5,971 nucleotides of DNA from Robiginitomaculum sp. (GTDB lineage Bacteria > Pseudomonadota > Alphaproteobacteria > Caulobacterales > Maricaulaceae): the NCBI GenBank assembly GCA_002733735.2, contig NVWT02000005.1:131153-137123 (forward strand). Reading direction: 5' to 3'. Within the stretch, counting starts at the first letter, position 1. The number at the start of each line of letters is the position of its first letter. Positions 1 through 4,740 of this stretch are shown piece by piece. Below the pieces are notes generated by a model. The model worked only from the letters and a program-made list of their open reading frames with translations, searched no databases and was not told where the DNA came from. The translations under genes and the position numbers were made by a program.

Positions 1-741
1 AAACGCCGCATTGCCGCAAAACTAGACCTACAAGATGGCGAGCATGTATTGGACATCGGTTGTGGCTGGGGCGGCATGGGGCTGTATCTAGCGCAAGTGG
101 CCGACGTTAAAGTCACCGGCATTGCATTGGCCAAAGAGCAATTGCGAGTAGCCAATGAGCGAGCCGAGCAAATGGGTCTATCCGATCGGGTCAAGTTCGA
201 GTACATGGATTACCGCGAAGTCACCGAGAAATACGACAAAGTAGTTTCGGTGGGCATGGTTGAACATGTTGGCGCGTCATATTTACCAGCCTATTTTGAA
301 CAAGTCGGAAATTTACTAAAGCCCGGCGGCAGAGCCATGGTTCATTCGATCGGCAGACGCGGCCCGCCCGGTTCAACCAACGCCTTTATCCAAAAGTACA
401 TCTTCCCGGGCGGTTATAGCCCCAGCATTTCCGAAGCCTTTGATGCAGTACAAGAAACCTCAATGTGGGTCGCCGATTGCGAGGTCTGGCGCTTGCACTA
501 TTATTACACCATTGATCAATGGCGGCAGCGCTTCTTGGCCAATCGCGATAAAGCAGTGGCACTTTATGACGAAAAATTCGCCCGAATGTGGGAGTTTTAT
601 CTTACCGCCGTGGCCATTGGTTTCAAACACGATCACAATATGAATTTCCAGATGATCTTGGCGCATGAACGCGACGATGTGCCAATAAAACGCGACTTTA
701 TTTACGAGAATGAACGAGCATTGATGAAACGCGGGCTATAA
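1..741 (+). CDS. cfa: Cyclopropane-fatty-acyl-phospholipid synthase, C-terminal part (5' end outside window)
   Basis: The enzyme transfers a methylene group from S-adenosylmethionine to the cis double bond of unsaturated acyl chains in membrane phospholipids. The frame is open from base 1 and gives 246 residues before TAA; E. coli Cfa has about 380, so roughly the N-terminal third is missing. Codons 16-25 read VLDIGCGWGG, the SAM-binding glycine loop. MVEHVG follows, with Glu at codon 88, then VHSIG with His 115 and Ile 117, and a tyrosine run HYYYT at codons 166-170. These match the Glu, His, Ile and Tyr bicarbonate-site residues described for the E. coli enzyme. The segment YIFPGGYSPS and the YDEKFARMWEFYL block are also typical of the family. 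The methyltransferase fold looks intact, with no frameshift. A non-coding, repeat-rich stretch follows, so this gene probably ends its transcription unit. Confidence 0.94.
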   Translation, partial: KRRIAAKLDLQDGEHVLDIGCGWGGMGLYLAQVADVKVTGIALAKEQLRVANERAEQMGLSDRVKFEYMDYREVTEKYDKVVSVGMVEHVGASYLPAYFEQVGNLLKPGGRAMVHSIGRRGPPGSTNAFIQKYIFPGGYSPSISEAFDAVQETSMWVADCEVWRLHYYYTIDQWRQRFLANRDKAVALYDEKFARMWEFYLTAVAIGFKHDHNMNFQMILAHERDDVPIKRDFIYENERALMKRGL

Positions 742-771
742 TCGGCACGTAATTTACCGAGCGGAGAGCTT

Positions 772-825
772 TTATTCTCTACTGCTTGCGGAACCAGAAC
801 TGTTATCCTCTACCGCTTACGCGGA
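772..825. repeat. Degenerate direct repeat pair, period 31
   Basis: Copy A (772-792) and copy B (803-825) share TTAT-Y-CTCTAC-Y-GCTT-(AC)-GCGGA. They differ by two C/T substitutions and a two-base AC indel. The indel makes a clean CCGC/GCGG hairpin in copy B only. Confidence 0.55.
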
Positions 826-830
826 TTTTT
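813..830 (+). terminator. Weak candidate terminator after cfa
   Basis: CCGC (813-816), loop TTAC, GCGG (821-824), then ATTTTT. The stem is only 4 bp but all G:C, and a five-T run follows. It lies 72 bp after the cfa stop. The stem is shorter than usual for an intrinsic terminator, so the call is tentative. Confidence 0.3.
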
Positions 831-873
831 AGTGGGCGCAATCCTTTGCCGTAAAACCGGTTCCCACCACCTA

Positions 874-904
874 CCGTCATCACACGGCTTGGCCGGGTGA
901 TCCA
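874..904. repeat. Palindromic intergenic repeat, alphaproteobacterial CGTCAT...GATCCA type
   Basis: ATCAC (879-883), a mismatched A, CGG, loop CTTGG, CCG, a mismatched G, GTGAT (897-901). The edges CCGTCAT and GATCCA and the CTTGG-like loop resemble dispersed palindromes that I recall from many alphaproteobacterial genomes, with a GGGCTTG-type centre. The inverted repeat is visible in the sequence; family membership is inference. Confidence 0.5.
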
Positions 905-942
905 GTTTTCCTTAATTGCGACCTTTAAGACCCCTCACCACA

Positions 943-965
943 CCTTCTCCCCAGCGGGGAGAAGG
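943..965. repeat. Perfect 10-bp stem, 3-nt loop palindrome (CCTTCTCCCC-AGC-GGGGAGAAGG)
   Basis: CCTTCTCCCC (943-952), loop AGC, GGGGAGAAGG (956-965), preceded by CCCCTCACCA. This layout, CCCCTCACC followed by a C-rich/G-rich hairpin, resembles common dispersed intergenic palindromes of proteobacteria. It could act as a strong RNA hairpin or a bidirectional transcript end, but no T-run follows on either strand. Confidence 0.6.
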
Positions 966-1017
966 AGTCCGTCTCGTGACATTTTGATATTTCACCGCGA
1001 GACAAAAGAAGGGGGAA

Positions 1018-1131
1018 TAAGGGTCACGTGACCCTTACTGGCAAACCCTTAAATAACACTCATTGGCAAAGACTACCCTTAAGCCAAGGGTTAATTGGCA
1101 AAGAATTAGCAATCATTGACCCTTAATGGCA
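1018..1131. repeat. 20-bp palindrome followed by clustered ACCCTT...TGGCA units
   Basis: A perfect 20-bp palindrome, TAAGGGTCACGTGACCCTTA, lies at 1018-1037. ACCCTT occurs on the + strand at 1031, 1045, 1075 and 1119, and inverted as AAGGGT at 1019 and 1086. Each + copy is followed by TGGCA, at 1039, 1064, 1096 and 1127, giving start-to-start distances of 8, 19, 21 and 8. The third unit also contains GCCAA (1083-1087) facing TTGGC (1095-1099). By a rough estimate, six hexamers in about 110 bp is far above chance (about 0.05 expected). It could be an array of protein-binding sites or a decayed tandem repeat. Confidence 0.6.
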
Positions 1132-1169
1132 CTTGAGTGAAGTGGATAAGTTTCAAGAACACTCGCACT

Positions 1170-1202
1170 GCCACCGCTTGCTATAATGATCTTGCAGGTG
1201 GC
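1170..1202 (+). promoter_or_regulatory. Extended -10 box enclosed by an inverted repeat
   Basis: TGCTATAAT at 1179-1187 is a consensus extended -10 element. It is framed by GCCACC (1170-1175) and GGTGGC (1197-1202), a perfect 6-bp inverted repeat. No good -35 is present at the usual spacing. The predicted start near 1194 would give a leader of about 300 nt before trhO, or a separate small RNA. The pattern is visible; activity is inferred. Confidence 0.33.
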
Positions 1203-1493
1203 TCGTACACTTTCATTTGCGGCTCTTTGACATGGTGAATATACGATAAACTCAGTGAAACGTGGGTTTTGCCCAAGTATTGCTTTAGCGATGCGTAAAA
1301 TCAATATTGTTTTGTGGCTAGCTTTTTGAAAATTTATCCACTGGAGAGAACCAGAAAGCTTACTGGCAGTATTTTTAGTATATCACCTCTGCCCTATCAA
1401 ATTTAGTTTTTGGTTCGACCTAACTAGATTTTTTGGTTTTTAGCATTTATATCCAACGTGAAGAAAATCAACCGTAACTTGAGAAATGTCATT

Positions 1494-2405
1494 ATGAGCC
1501 AAAACCAATACATAGTCGCTGCTCTTTATAAGTTTGTAAAACTTCCCGATTTTGCCGAACAACGAAGTGCGTTGCTGCGAGTTTGTGTGCAAAATCAAGT
1601 TTTCGGTACTTTGCTTTTGGCCAGCGAAGGCATTAATGGCACTATTGCCGGGTCAAGGAACGGCATTGATGCGGTTTTATCTCACATCCGAGCAATATCG
1701 GGGTTTTCAAAACTTGCCCACAAAGAAAGCCTCGCGCCAAATAATCCGTTTTTGCGAATGAAAGTTCGACTAAAGAAAGAAATTGTTACTTTAGGGGTTC
1801 CCGGAACCTCGCCGACCAAACAAGTCGGGCAATATGTATCGCCGCAAGACTGGAATGAGCTTATCCAGCGTGAAGATGTGGTTCTCATCGACACCCGCAA
1901 TGATTATGAGGTTGAAATCGGTACTTTCAAAGGCGCGATTGACCCGAAAACCACGACTTTTCGTGAATTCCCCGCTTGGTTCCGGGCGCAAGGAAACCTA
2001 CACAATAAGCCAAAGCTGGCTATGTTCTGCACTGGCGGTATACGCTGTGAAAAATCTACAGCTTTTGCCTTGGCCGAAGGGTTTGATGAAGTTTACCACC
2101 TTGATGGTGGAATTTTGAAGTATCTGGAAACTGTTCCAGAAGCCGAGAGCCTGTGGGAAGGCGAGTGTTTCGTCTTTGACCAACGAGTTTCGGTTGATCA
2201 TGATATGCAGCCCGGTTCCTATGACCTTTGTCATGCCTGTCGTTATCCGGTTACTGAACAAGACAAGCAATCCGAGTTGTTCCGGGTTGGTGTTTCCTGC
2301 CCTAGGTGCGCCGGCACCCATACAAAGTCACAGTTAGACCGATATGAAGAACGCCAAAAGCAAATAGAAATAGCCAGCCAGCGCGGTGCAAAACATTTAG
2401 GGTGA
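1494..2405 (+). CDS. trhO: tRNA uridine(34) hydroxylase, rhodanese family (TrhO/YceA)
   Basis: TrhO hydroxylates U34 of certain tRNAs to 5-hydroxyuridine using oxygen, the first step towards the cmo5U/mcmo5U wobble modifications. The product is 303 residues. The N-terminal domain opens with YIVAALYKFVKL and includes LLLASEGINGTIAG. A rhodanese domain follows with VVLIDTRNDYEVEIGTF and the active loop CTGGIRCEKS, catalytic Cys about residue 179. The family hallmark HLDGGILKYLE is next. A C-terminal CHAC (246-249) and CPRC (269-272) pair could bind a metal. I chose ATG 1494 because GAGA lies 10 nt upstream and homologues start just before the YIVAALYKF block. GTG at 1458 would add 12 residues and has no ribosome-binding site. 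The gene converges on the ArsC-like gene with a 53-bp gap. Confidence 0.95.
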   Translation: MSQNQYIVAALYKFVKLPDFAEQRSALLRVCVQNQVFGTLLLASEGINGTIAGSRNGIDAVLSHIRAISGFSKLAHKESLAPNNPFLRMKVRLKKEIVTLGVPGTSPTKQVGQYVSPQDWNELIQREDVVLIDTRNDYEVEIGTFKGAIDPKTTTFREFPAWFRAQGNLHNKPKLAMFCTGGIRCEKSTAFALAEGFDEVYHLDGGILKYLETVPEAESLWEGECFVFDQRVSVDHDMQPGSYDLCHACRYPVTEQDKQSELFRVGVSCPRCAGTHTKSQLDRYEERQKQIEIASQRGAKHLG

Positions 2406-2419
2406 GGTATTAGGTGCTT

Positions 2420-2448
2420 TGACTTAACTACGCGCCAATGACTTAACT
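2420..2448. repeat. Short direct repeat TGACTTAACT x2 between convergent genes
   Basis: TGACTTAACT occurs at 2420-2429 and 2439-2448, a 19-bp period, in the gap between the two convergent stop codons. No hairpin or T-run typical of a terminator is visible in this gap. Confidence 0.4.
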
Positions 2449-2458
2449 GTTGTAATGT

Positions 2459-2809
2459 TTAATCTTTCCCGAAGATGGAACTGTAAGCATCAGCTTTGAA
2501 ACCCAGATAAACGTCTTGTTTGCGCACAAGTAAAGGCCGCTTGATAATGGACGGGTTTTCAGCGGCAATTTGAACGGCGACTTCTGAATCCATCGAACTT
2601 TTCTTATCATCAGATAATTTGCGCCATGTGGTTCCTCTGCGATTAATCACACTTTCCCATCCATATTGCGCAATAGCTAGCCGGATGACGGCTTCGTCCA
2701 CAGCTTGGGTTTTGTAATTATGAAATGTAAATTCAATGTTGCGCTCATCAAGCCAGTCCATCGCCTTTTTCATCGTCGAACAGTTCTTAATACCGTAAAT
2801 ATCAATCAT
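2459..2809 (-). CDS. ArsC/Spx-family thioredoxin-fold protein (YffB-like)
   Basis: This is a cytoplasmic 116-residue protein of the ArsC/Spx superfamily, closest in pattern to YffB. It begins MIDIYGIKNCSTMKKA with a single active-site cysteine at residue 10. Position 13 is Met, so the CxxC pair of Spx is absent. Downstream are NRRGTTWRKL (about 56-65) and IKRPLLV (about 89-95), the latter carrying the conserved arginine region. Length matches the family (about 115-120). YffB proteins have been proposed to be glutathione-dependent thiol reductases, but the substrate is unknown, and nothing here links it to arsenate: no arsR or arsB is nearby. The start is ATG 2809, because GAGGTG just upstream is the ribosome-binding site. 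The GTG at 2818 lies within that site. Confidence 0.92.
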   Translation of the reverse strand: MIDIYGIKNCSTMKKAMDWLDERNIEFTFHNYKTQAVDEAVIRLAIAQYGWESVINRRGTTWRKLSDDKKSSMDSEVAVQIAAENPSIIKRPLLVRKQDVYLGFKADAYSSIFGKD

Positions 2810-2815
2810 ATCTTT

Positions 2816-2821
2816 CACCTC
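2816..2821 (-). promoter_or_regulatory. Ribosome-binding site GAGGTG that fixes the ArsC-like start
   Basis: On the minus strand, GAGGTG (2821-2816) lies 6 nt before ATG 2809. The in-frame GTG at 2818 is part of this site and so is unlikely to be the initiator. Confidence 0.7.
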
Positions 2822-2897
2822 AAAGCATAATAATTACAAATAGTTGCGCCATTTTGGAACTATACAGCTGTTATTAGTGCAATGATATCATCAGATC

Positions 2898-2931
2898 CTA
2901 CAAAACACACGAGCCTGTGAATCGTTTGTAG
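2898..2931. repeat. Inverted repeat CTACAAA...TTTGTAG downstream of tRNA-fMet
   Basis: CTACAAA (2898-2904) pairs perfectly with TTTGTAG (2925-2931). Read on the minus strand, an inner CACA/TGTG pair gives a two-step hairpin of 34 nt. It lies 76 bp downstream of the tRNA 3' end on the tRNA's strand. No T-run follows, so it is not a standard intrinsic terminator. It may mark the end of the tRNA transcript or a small structured RNA. Confidence 0.35.
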
Positions 2932-3006
2932 TGAGCGCATGTCGACGCAAGTCGGTATGAGGTTCAAAACTATCTAGAAATACGTTTTCACCTTTTAGTG
3001 AATGAT

Positions 3007-3083
<77 letters not shown>

Positions 3084-3096
3084 CCAATTATTCAAT

Positions 3097-3109
3097 CGGG
3101 CAAAGCCCG
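3097..3109 (-). repeat. Small hairpin in the tRNA-fMet leader
   Basis: CGGGC (3097-3101), loop AAA, GCCCG (3105-3109). It lies 13 bp upstream of the tRNA 5' end and could structure the precursor leader. Confidence 0.4.
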
Positions 3110-3133
3110 GCAGCAATTTGTTTTGTCGCTAAT

Positions 3134-3155
3134 GCTACGGGCGGGCTGCTCCACC
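3134..3155 (-). pseudogene. Fragment of the tRNA-fMet 5' half
   Basis: Bases 3142-3155 match tRNA bases 3065-3078 exactly (14 nt: minus-strand GGTGGAGCAGCCCG). GCTAC at 3134-3138 matches 3060-3064, with three extra bases (3139-3141) between the two matches. Nothing beyond the acceptor/D-arm portion is recognisable, so it cannot be a working tRNA. It reads as a partial duplication or the last remains of a second initiator gene, on the same strand and upstream of the intact copy. Confidence 0.5.
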
Positions 3156-3233
3156 TTAATAGGAAGCGTGTTGTAGCGGTTTATTTCAGCTTGTGAAGGG
3201 CAAACTAAATAAAACTGTCATTTTTCTTGATTT

Positions 3234-3425
3234 TTATGCAGCGCGCCTTTGCGGCATGCCGTTTACCATATCAGAACGAACATCTGTCCTGGCCGAGCGC
3301 ATGGCCGCCATAAAAGTTCCCTCTATCAATTGCACCTGGACATCATAGCCCTTGTCAATCCAATAAGTTTCGATCCGGCGCTTCAAATCGCGAGCACCAT
3401 CATTATTACAATAATCACCGTTCAT
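3234..3425 (-). CDS. Conserved small protein of unknown function (63 aa)
   Basis: The product is a 63-residue soluble, basic protein without signal peptide or membrane segment. Its middle, LKRRIETYWIDKGYDVQVQL, looks like one amphipathic helix followed by a beta strand. It ends with SARTDVRSDMVNGMPQRR. I recall small alphaproteobacterial hypothetical proteins with the same pattern (R.I..YW...GY.V, then DVRSD.VNG.P), so this is probably a real conserved gene, not a chance frame. On the minus strand AGGAA (3439-3435) lies 9 nt before ATG 3425, a good ribosome-binding site. It is divergent from the XRE/S24 repressor. No function can be assigned. Confidence 0.75.
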   Translation of the reverse strand: MNGDYCNNDGARDLKRRIETYWIDKGYDVQVQLIEGTFMAAMRSARTDVRSDMVNGMPQRRAA

Positions 3426-3444
3426 TGCGGCAAATTCCTGTTAG

Positions 3445-3468
3445 CTATGTTAAGAGTTGTTCTAGCAT
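3445..3468 (-). CDS. Possible 7-codon leader ORF (MLEQLLT) upstream of the 63-aa protein
   Basis: On the minus strand GAGGAA (3479-3474) lies 5 nt before ATG 3468. Seven codons and TAG (3447-3445) follow, ending 5 nt before the ribosome-binding site of the 63-aa gene. The ribosome-binding site is better than that of the downstream gene. The peptide has no obvious amino-acid bias, so classic attenuation is not supported. It may be fortuitous. Confidence 0.3.
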   Translation of the reverse strand: MLEQLLT

Positions 3469-3492
3469 AAAAATTCCTCACTAGAATCTCAC

Positions 3493-3520
3493 TAAATATT
3501 AGTTTTTTTACCAAAGTCAA
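3493..3520 (-). promoter_or_regulatory. Candidate promoter for the 63-aa gene
   Basis: On the minus strand TTGACT (3520-3515) is a good -35. TATTTA (3498-3493) is a weak -10 at 16-bp spacing. A start near 3486 would sit just ahead of the leader ORF's ribosome-binding site. Confidence 0.3.
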
Positions 3521-3539
3521 CCACCTTTTACTTATATTT

Positions 3540-3562
3540 CAATTTTGTAATATAACAATTGT
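3540..3562. promoter_or_regulatory. Candidate operator, imperfect palindrome CAATT...AATTG
   Basis: CAATT (3540-3544) faces AATTG (3557-3561), and ACAATTGT at 3555-3562 is itself a perfect 8-bp palindrome. It lies in the very AT-rich divergent region upstream of the XRE/S24 repressor, where an autoregulatory operator would be expected. Assignment is inference from position and symmetry. Confidence 0.25.
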
Positions 3563-3631
3563 GTGAATTATTTGTTCTACGAAGACATATCAATACTCCC
3601 TCAAAATATAAGATCTTTATTCCACCAGTTG

Positions 3632-3644
3632 ATATCTCTGATAT
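3632..3644. promoter_or_regulatory. Candidate operator ATATC-TCT-GATAT
   Basis: A perfect 5-bp inverted repeat with a 3-nt centre, 92 bp before the repressor start. Size and symmetry suit a helix-turn-helix dimer, but AT-rich sequence gives such palindromes often by chance. Confidence 0.22.
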
Positions 3645-3736
3645 ATTATTCAAATTGTCAGAATGCTATTTTATAAGTTTACCCTATCTTTTCTTATTTT
3701 ATATGATTTTATGGCCAAACTGGGGAACATCAAAAA

Positions 3737-4378
3737 ATGACTATAATTGGCCAACGCATCAAGAGTGCTCGTAAAAATAAAAATCTAAGCCAAACTGAAC
3801 TGGCTTCGCTACTTGGTGTCAGTCAGCCAACTATCGGCAATTGGGAAAGCGGCAATCACGAACCAAGACATGCCATTACCTCCAGAATTGCTTACGCATT
3901 GGATGTTCGTCACTTGTGGCTAATCAGCGGCATGGCAGCTCCAGTTGACGGAGAATCCCTAGCAACACCTGTTGTTGGCGGGCAAGGTCAGTATTTAACC
4001 ACACCAATTGTTCATGTACCGGTTCTCGATTGGCCGGAATCGATGGATAATTTCTTAAAAGATACCCCAAAGGCTCAGCGATATTTGCCGGCTTCTTTAT
4101 GGGCGCTGCAACCATTTGCATTAGGGGTTTGTGATGATTCTATGGTTGGCGAATTTGCTCCAGGGACTTTGGTGATATTTGATGCGGCTAGAACTAGGCT
4201 TTATGATGGGGAGCTATATCTTTTCAATTGGAACGGAATTGCGATTTTACGGCGTTGGCGCACCAATCCTGAACGACTTGAAGCCTCAGGGGATAGCAGC
4301 CAGTTTCCAAGCCTGTTTACCGAAGAAAACCCAATAGTTATAGCTAGAGCCTTACAATCCATCCGTGAATTGGCTTAA
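3737..4378 (+). CDS. XRE-family repressor with S24 (CI/LexA-like) C-terminal domain
   Basis: This is a cytoplasmic DNA-binding repressor of 213 residues. Residues 4-59 form a Cro/CI-type helix-turn-helix: LSQTELASLLGVS, then recognition helix QPTIGNWESG. A linker (about 65-95) leads to an S24 domain with CDDSM (Ser135), GEFAPGTLVIFD and NGIAILRRW. In LexA and UmuD the catalytic Lys lies 37 residues after the Ser; here that position is Arg172. The linker has no Ala-Gly or Cys-Gly cleavage pair. Self-cleavage is therefore doubtful, and the domain may serve for dimerisation or ligand sensing. ATG 3737 has GGGGA 10 nt upstream. No phage genes are adjacent, so it is probably a stand-alone chromosomal regulator. 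Targets are unknown; the divergent 63-aa gene is a candidate. Confidence 0.9.
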   Translation: MTIIGQRIKSARKNKNLSQTELASLLGVSQPTIGNWESGNHEPRHAITSRIAYALDVRHLWLISGMAAPVDGESLATPVVGGQGQYLTTPIVHVPVLDWPESMDNFLKDTPKAQRYLPASLWALQPFALGVCDDSMVGEFAPGTLVIFDAARTRLYDGELYLFNWNGIAILRRWRTNPERLEASGDSSQFPSLFTEENPIVIARALQSIRELA

Positions 4379-4403
4379 CTTAACGTCACCCTTGGCCTGT
4401 TTT

Positions 4404-4730
4404 TTATAAGAATTTGGCAACTTTATTTTCAAGCAATTTCACTAATTCCGATTGCATAAAACTATAATTATCAGGGATCCCAAGCACAATAACCCGCTTT
4501 CCATTCAAGTGTCTTTTGAATTTGTGTTGCAGTTTCTTCTTATGTTTTGCTTCCATAACAAAGATTATGTCTGCCCATAAAATTTGTTCTGCCGAAAGCT
4601 GGACATCTGCATCGGCAGAAAGACCTGCAGAATCCGTTTCCACGTCAAGGTAATCAGCAAACACCTGTTCGGCGGTTGGACTACGCCATCTATTAGCACT
4701 ACATAGAAAAAGTAAGTTTCTGTGAATAAT
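4404..4730 (-). CDS. Low-molecular-weight protein-tyrosine-phosphatase-like protein, probable ATT start
   Basis: From ATT 4730 the product has 108 residues. The start of the frame reads NLLFLCSANRWRSPTAEQ. It contains the complete phosphatase loop CX5RS (Cys10, Arg16, Ser17), as in low-molecular-weight tyrosine phosphatases and arsenate reductases of that fold. TDSAGLSADADVQLS, WADIIFVME and IPDNY follow, with Asp87 as the likely general acid. It belongs to a short subfamily of about 105-110 residues, against about 150 for classical members. The first canonical start, GTG 4664, lies after the active loop and would remove it. Upstream, the frame is open only back to TAA at 4760-4758 and holds no ATG, GTG, TTG or CTG. 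ATT 4730 or 4727 follows the dehydrogenase stop and an AGGG. Substrate is unknown. Confidence 0.85.
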   Translation of the reverse strand: MIHRNLLFLCSANRWRSPTAEQVFADYLDVETDSAGLSADADVQLSAEQILWADIIFVMEAKHKKKLQHKFKRHLNGKRVIVLGIPDNYSFMQSELVKLLENKVAKFL

Positions 4731-4735
4731 TAAAG

Positions 4736-4740
4736 CCCTA
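4736..4740 (-). promoter_or_regulatory. Weak ribosome-binding site overlapping the upstream stop codon
   Basis: On the minus strand TAGGG (4740-4736) overlaps the TAG stop of the dehydrogenase gene. It lies 5 nt before ATT 4730 and 8 nt before ATT 4727. The position suits translational coupling or re-initiation. The match to the anti-Shine-Dalgarno sequence is only AGG(G). Confidence 0.4.

Larger units (their letters stand above)
742..1457. other. 716-bp non-coding, repeat-rich intergenic stretch
   Basis: I find no credible gene between cfa and trhO. The stretch holds, in order, a degenerate direct repeat with a weak terminator hairpin, two palindromic elements, a six-base stem-loop (GTCTCG 971-976 with CGAGAC 998-1003), a 20-bp palindrome leading into an ACCCTT/TGGCA cluster, and an extended -10 box inside an inverted repeat. 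From about 1205 to 1457 the sequence is AT-rich and holds TTGACA at 1227-1232 without a well-placed -10. Bases 844-866 loosely resemble a dispersed alphaproteobacterial intergenic motif around AAAACCGGTTCCCA; that is from memory and unverified. Confidence 0.7.

Noticed and set aside
1018..1131. CRISPR array
   Set aside because: The repeated units are only 6-14 bp, spacing is irregular and there are no uniform spacers or cas genes.
1227..1250. Promoter from TTGACA at 1227-1232
   Set aside because: The nearest -10-like box, GATAAA at 1245-1250, is only 12 bp away, too short for a sigma-70 promoter.
1113..1304. 63-codon minus-strand open frame in the cfa-trhO gap
   Set aside because: It starts with TTG, has no ribosome-binding site, shows no recognisable family pattern, and overlaps the repeat cluster and promoter-like box.
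1834..2321. Open frames on both strands inside trhO
   Set aside because: They are shadows of a clearly recognised gene and have no family motifs of their own.
2459..2809. Arsenic resistance gene arsC
   Set aside because: The YGIKNC/NRRGTTWR pattern points to the YffB branch, and no other arsenic genes are adjacent.
3249..3470. 73-codon plus-strand frame opposite the 63-aa gene
   Set aside because: It is antisense to a better-supported small gene with a good ribosome-binding site, and shows no family pattern.
3559..3774. 71-codon plus-strand frame with a hydrophobic stretch upstream of the repressor
   Set aside because: TTG start without a ribosome-binding site, very AT-rich composition that gives hydrophobic residues by chance, and overlap with the start of the repressor gene.
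4379..4410. Intrinsic terminator for the repressor gene at the T-run 4400-4405
   Set aside because: Six Ts are present but no stable hairpin precedes them on either strand.
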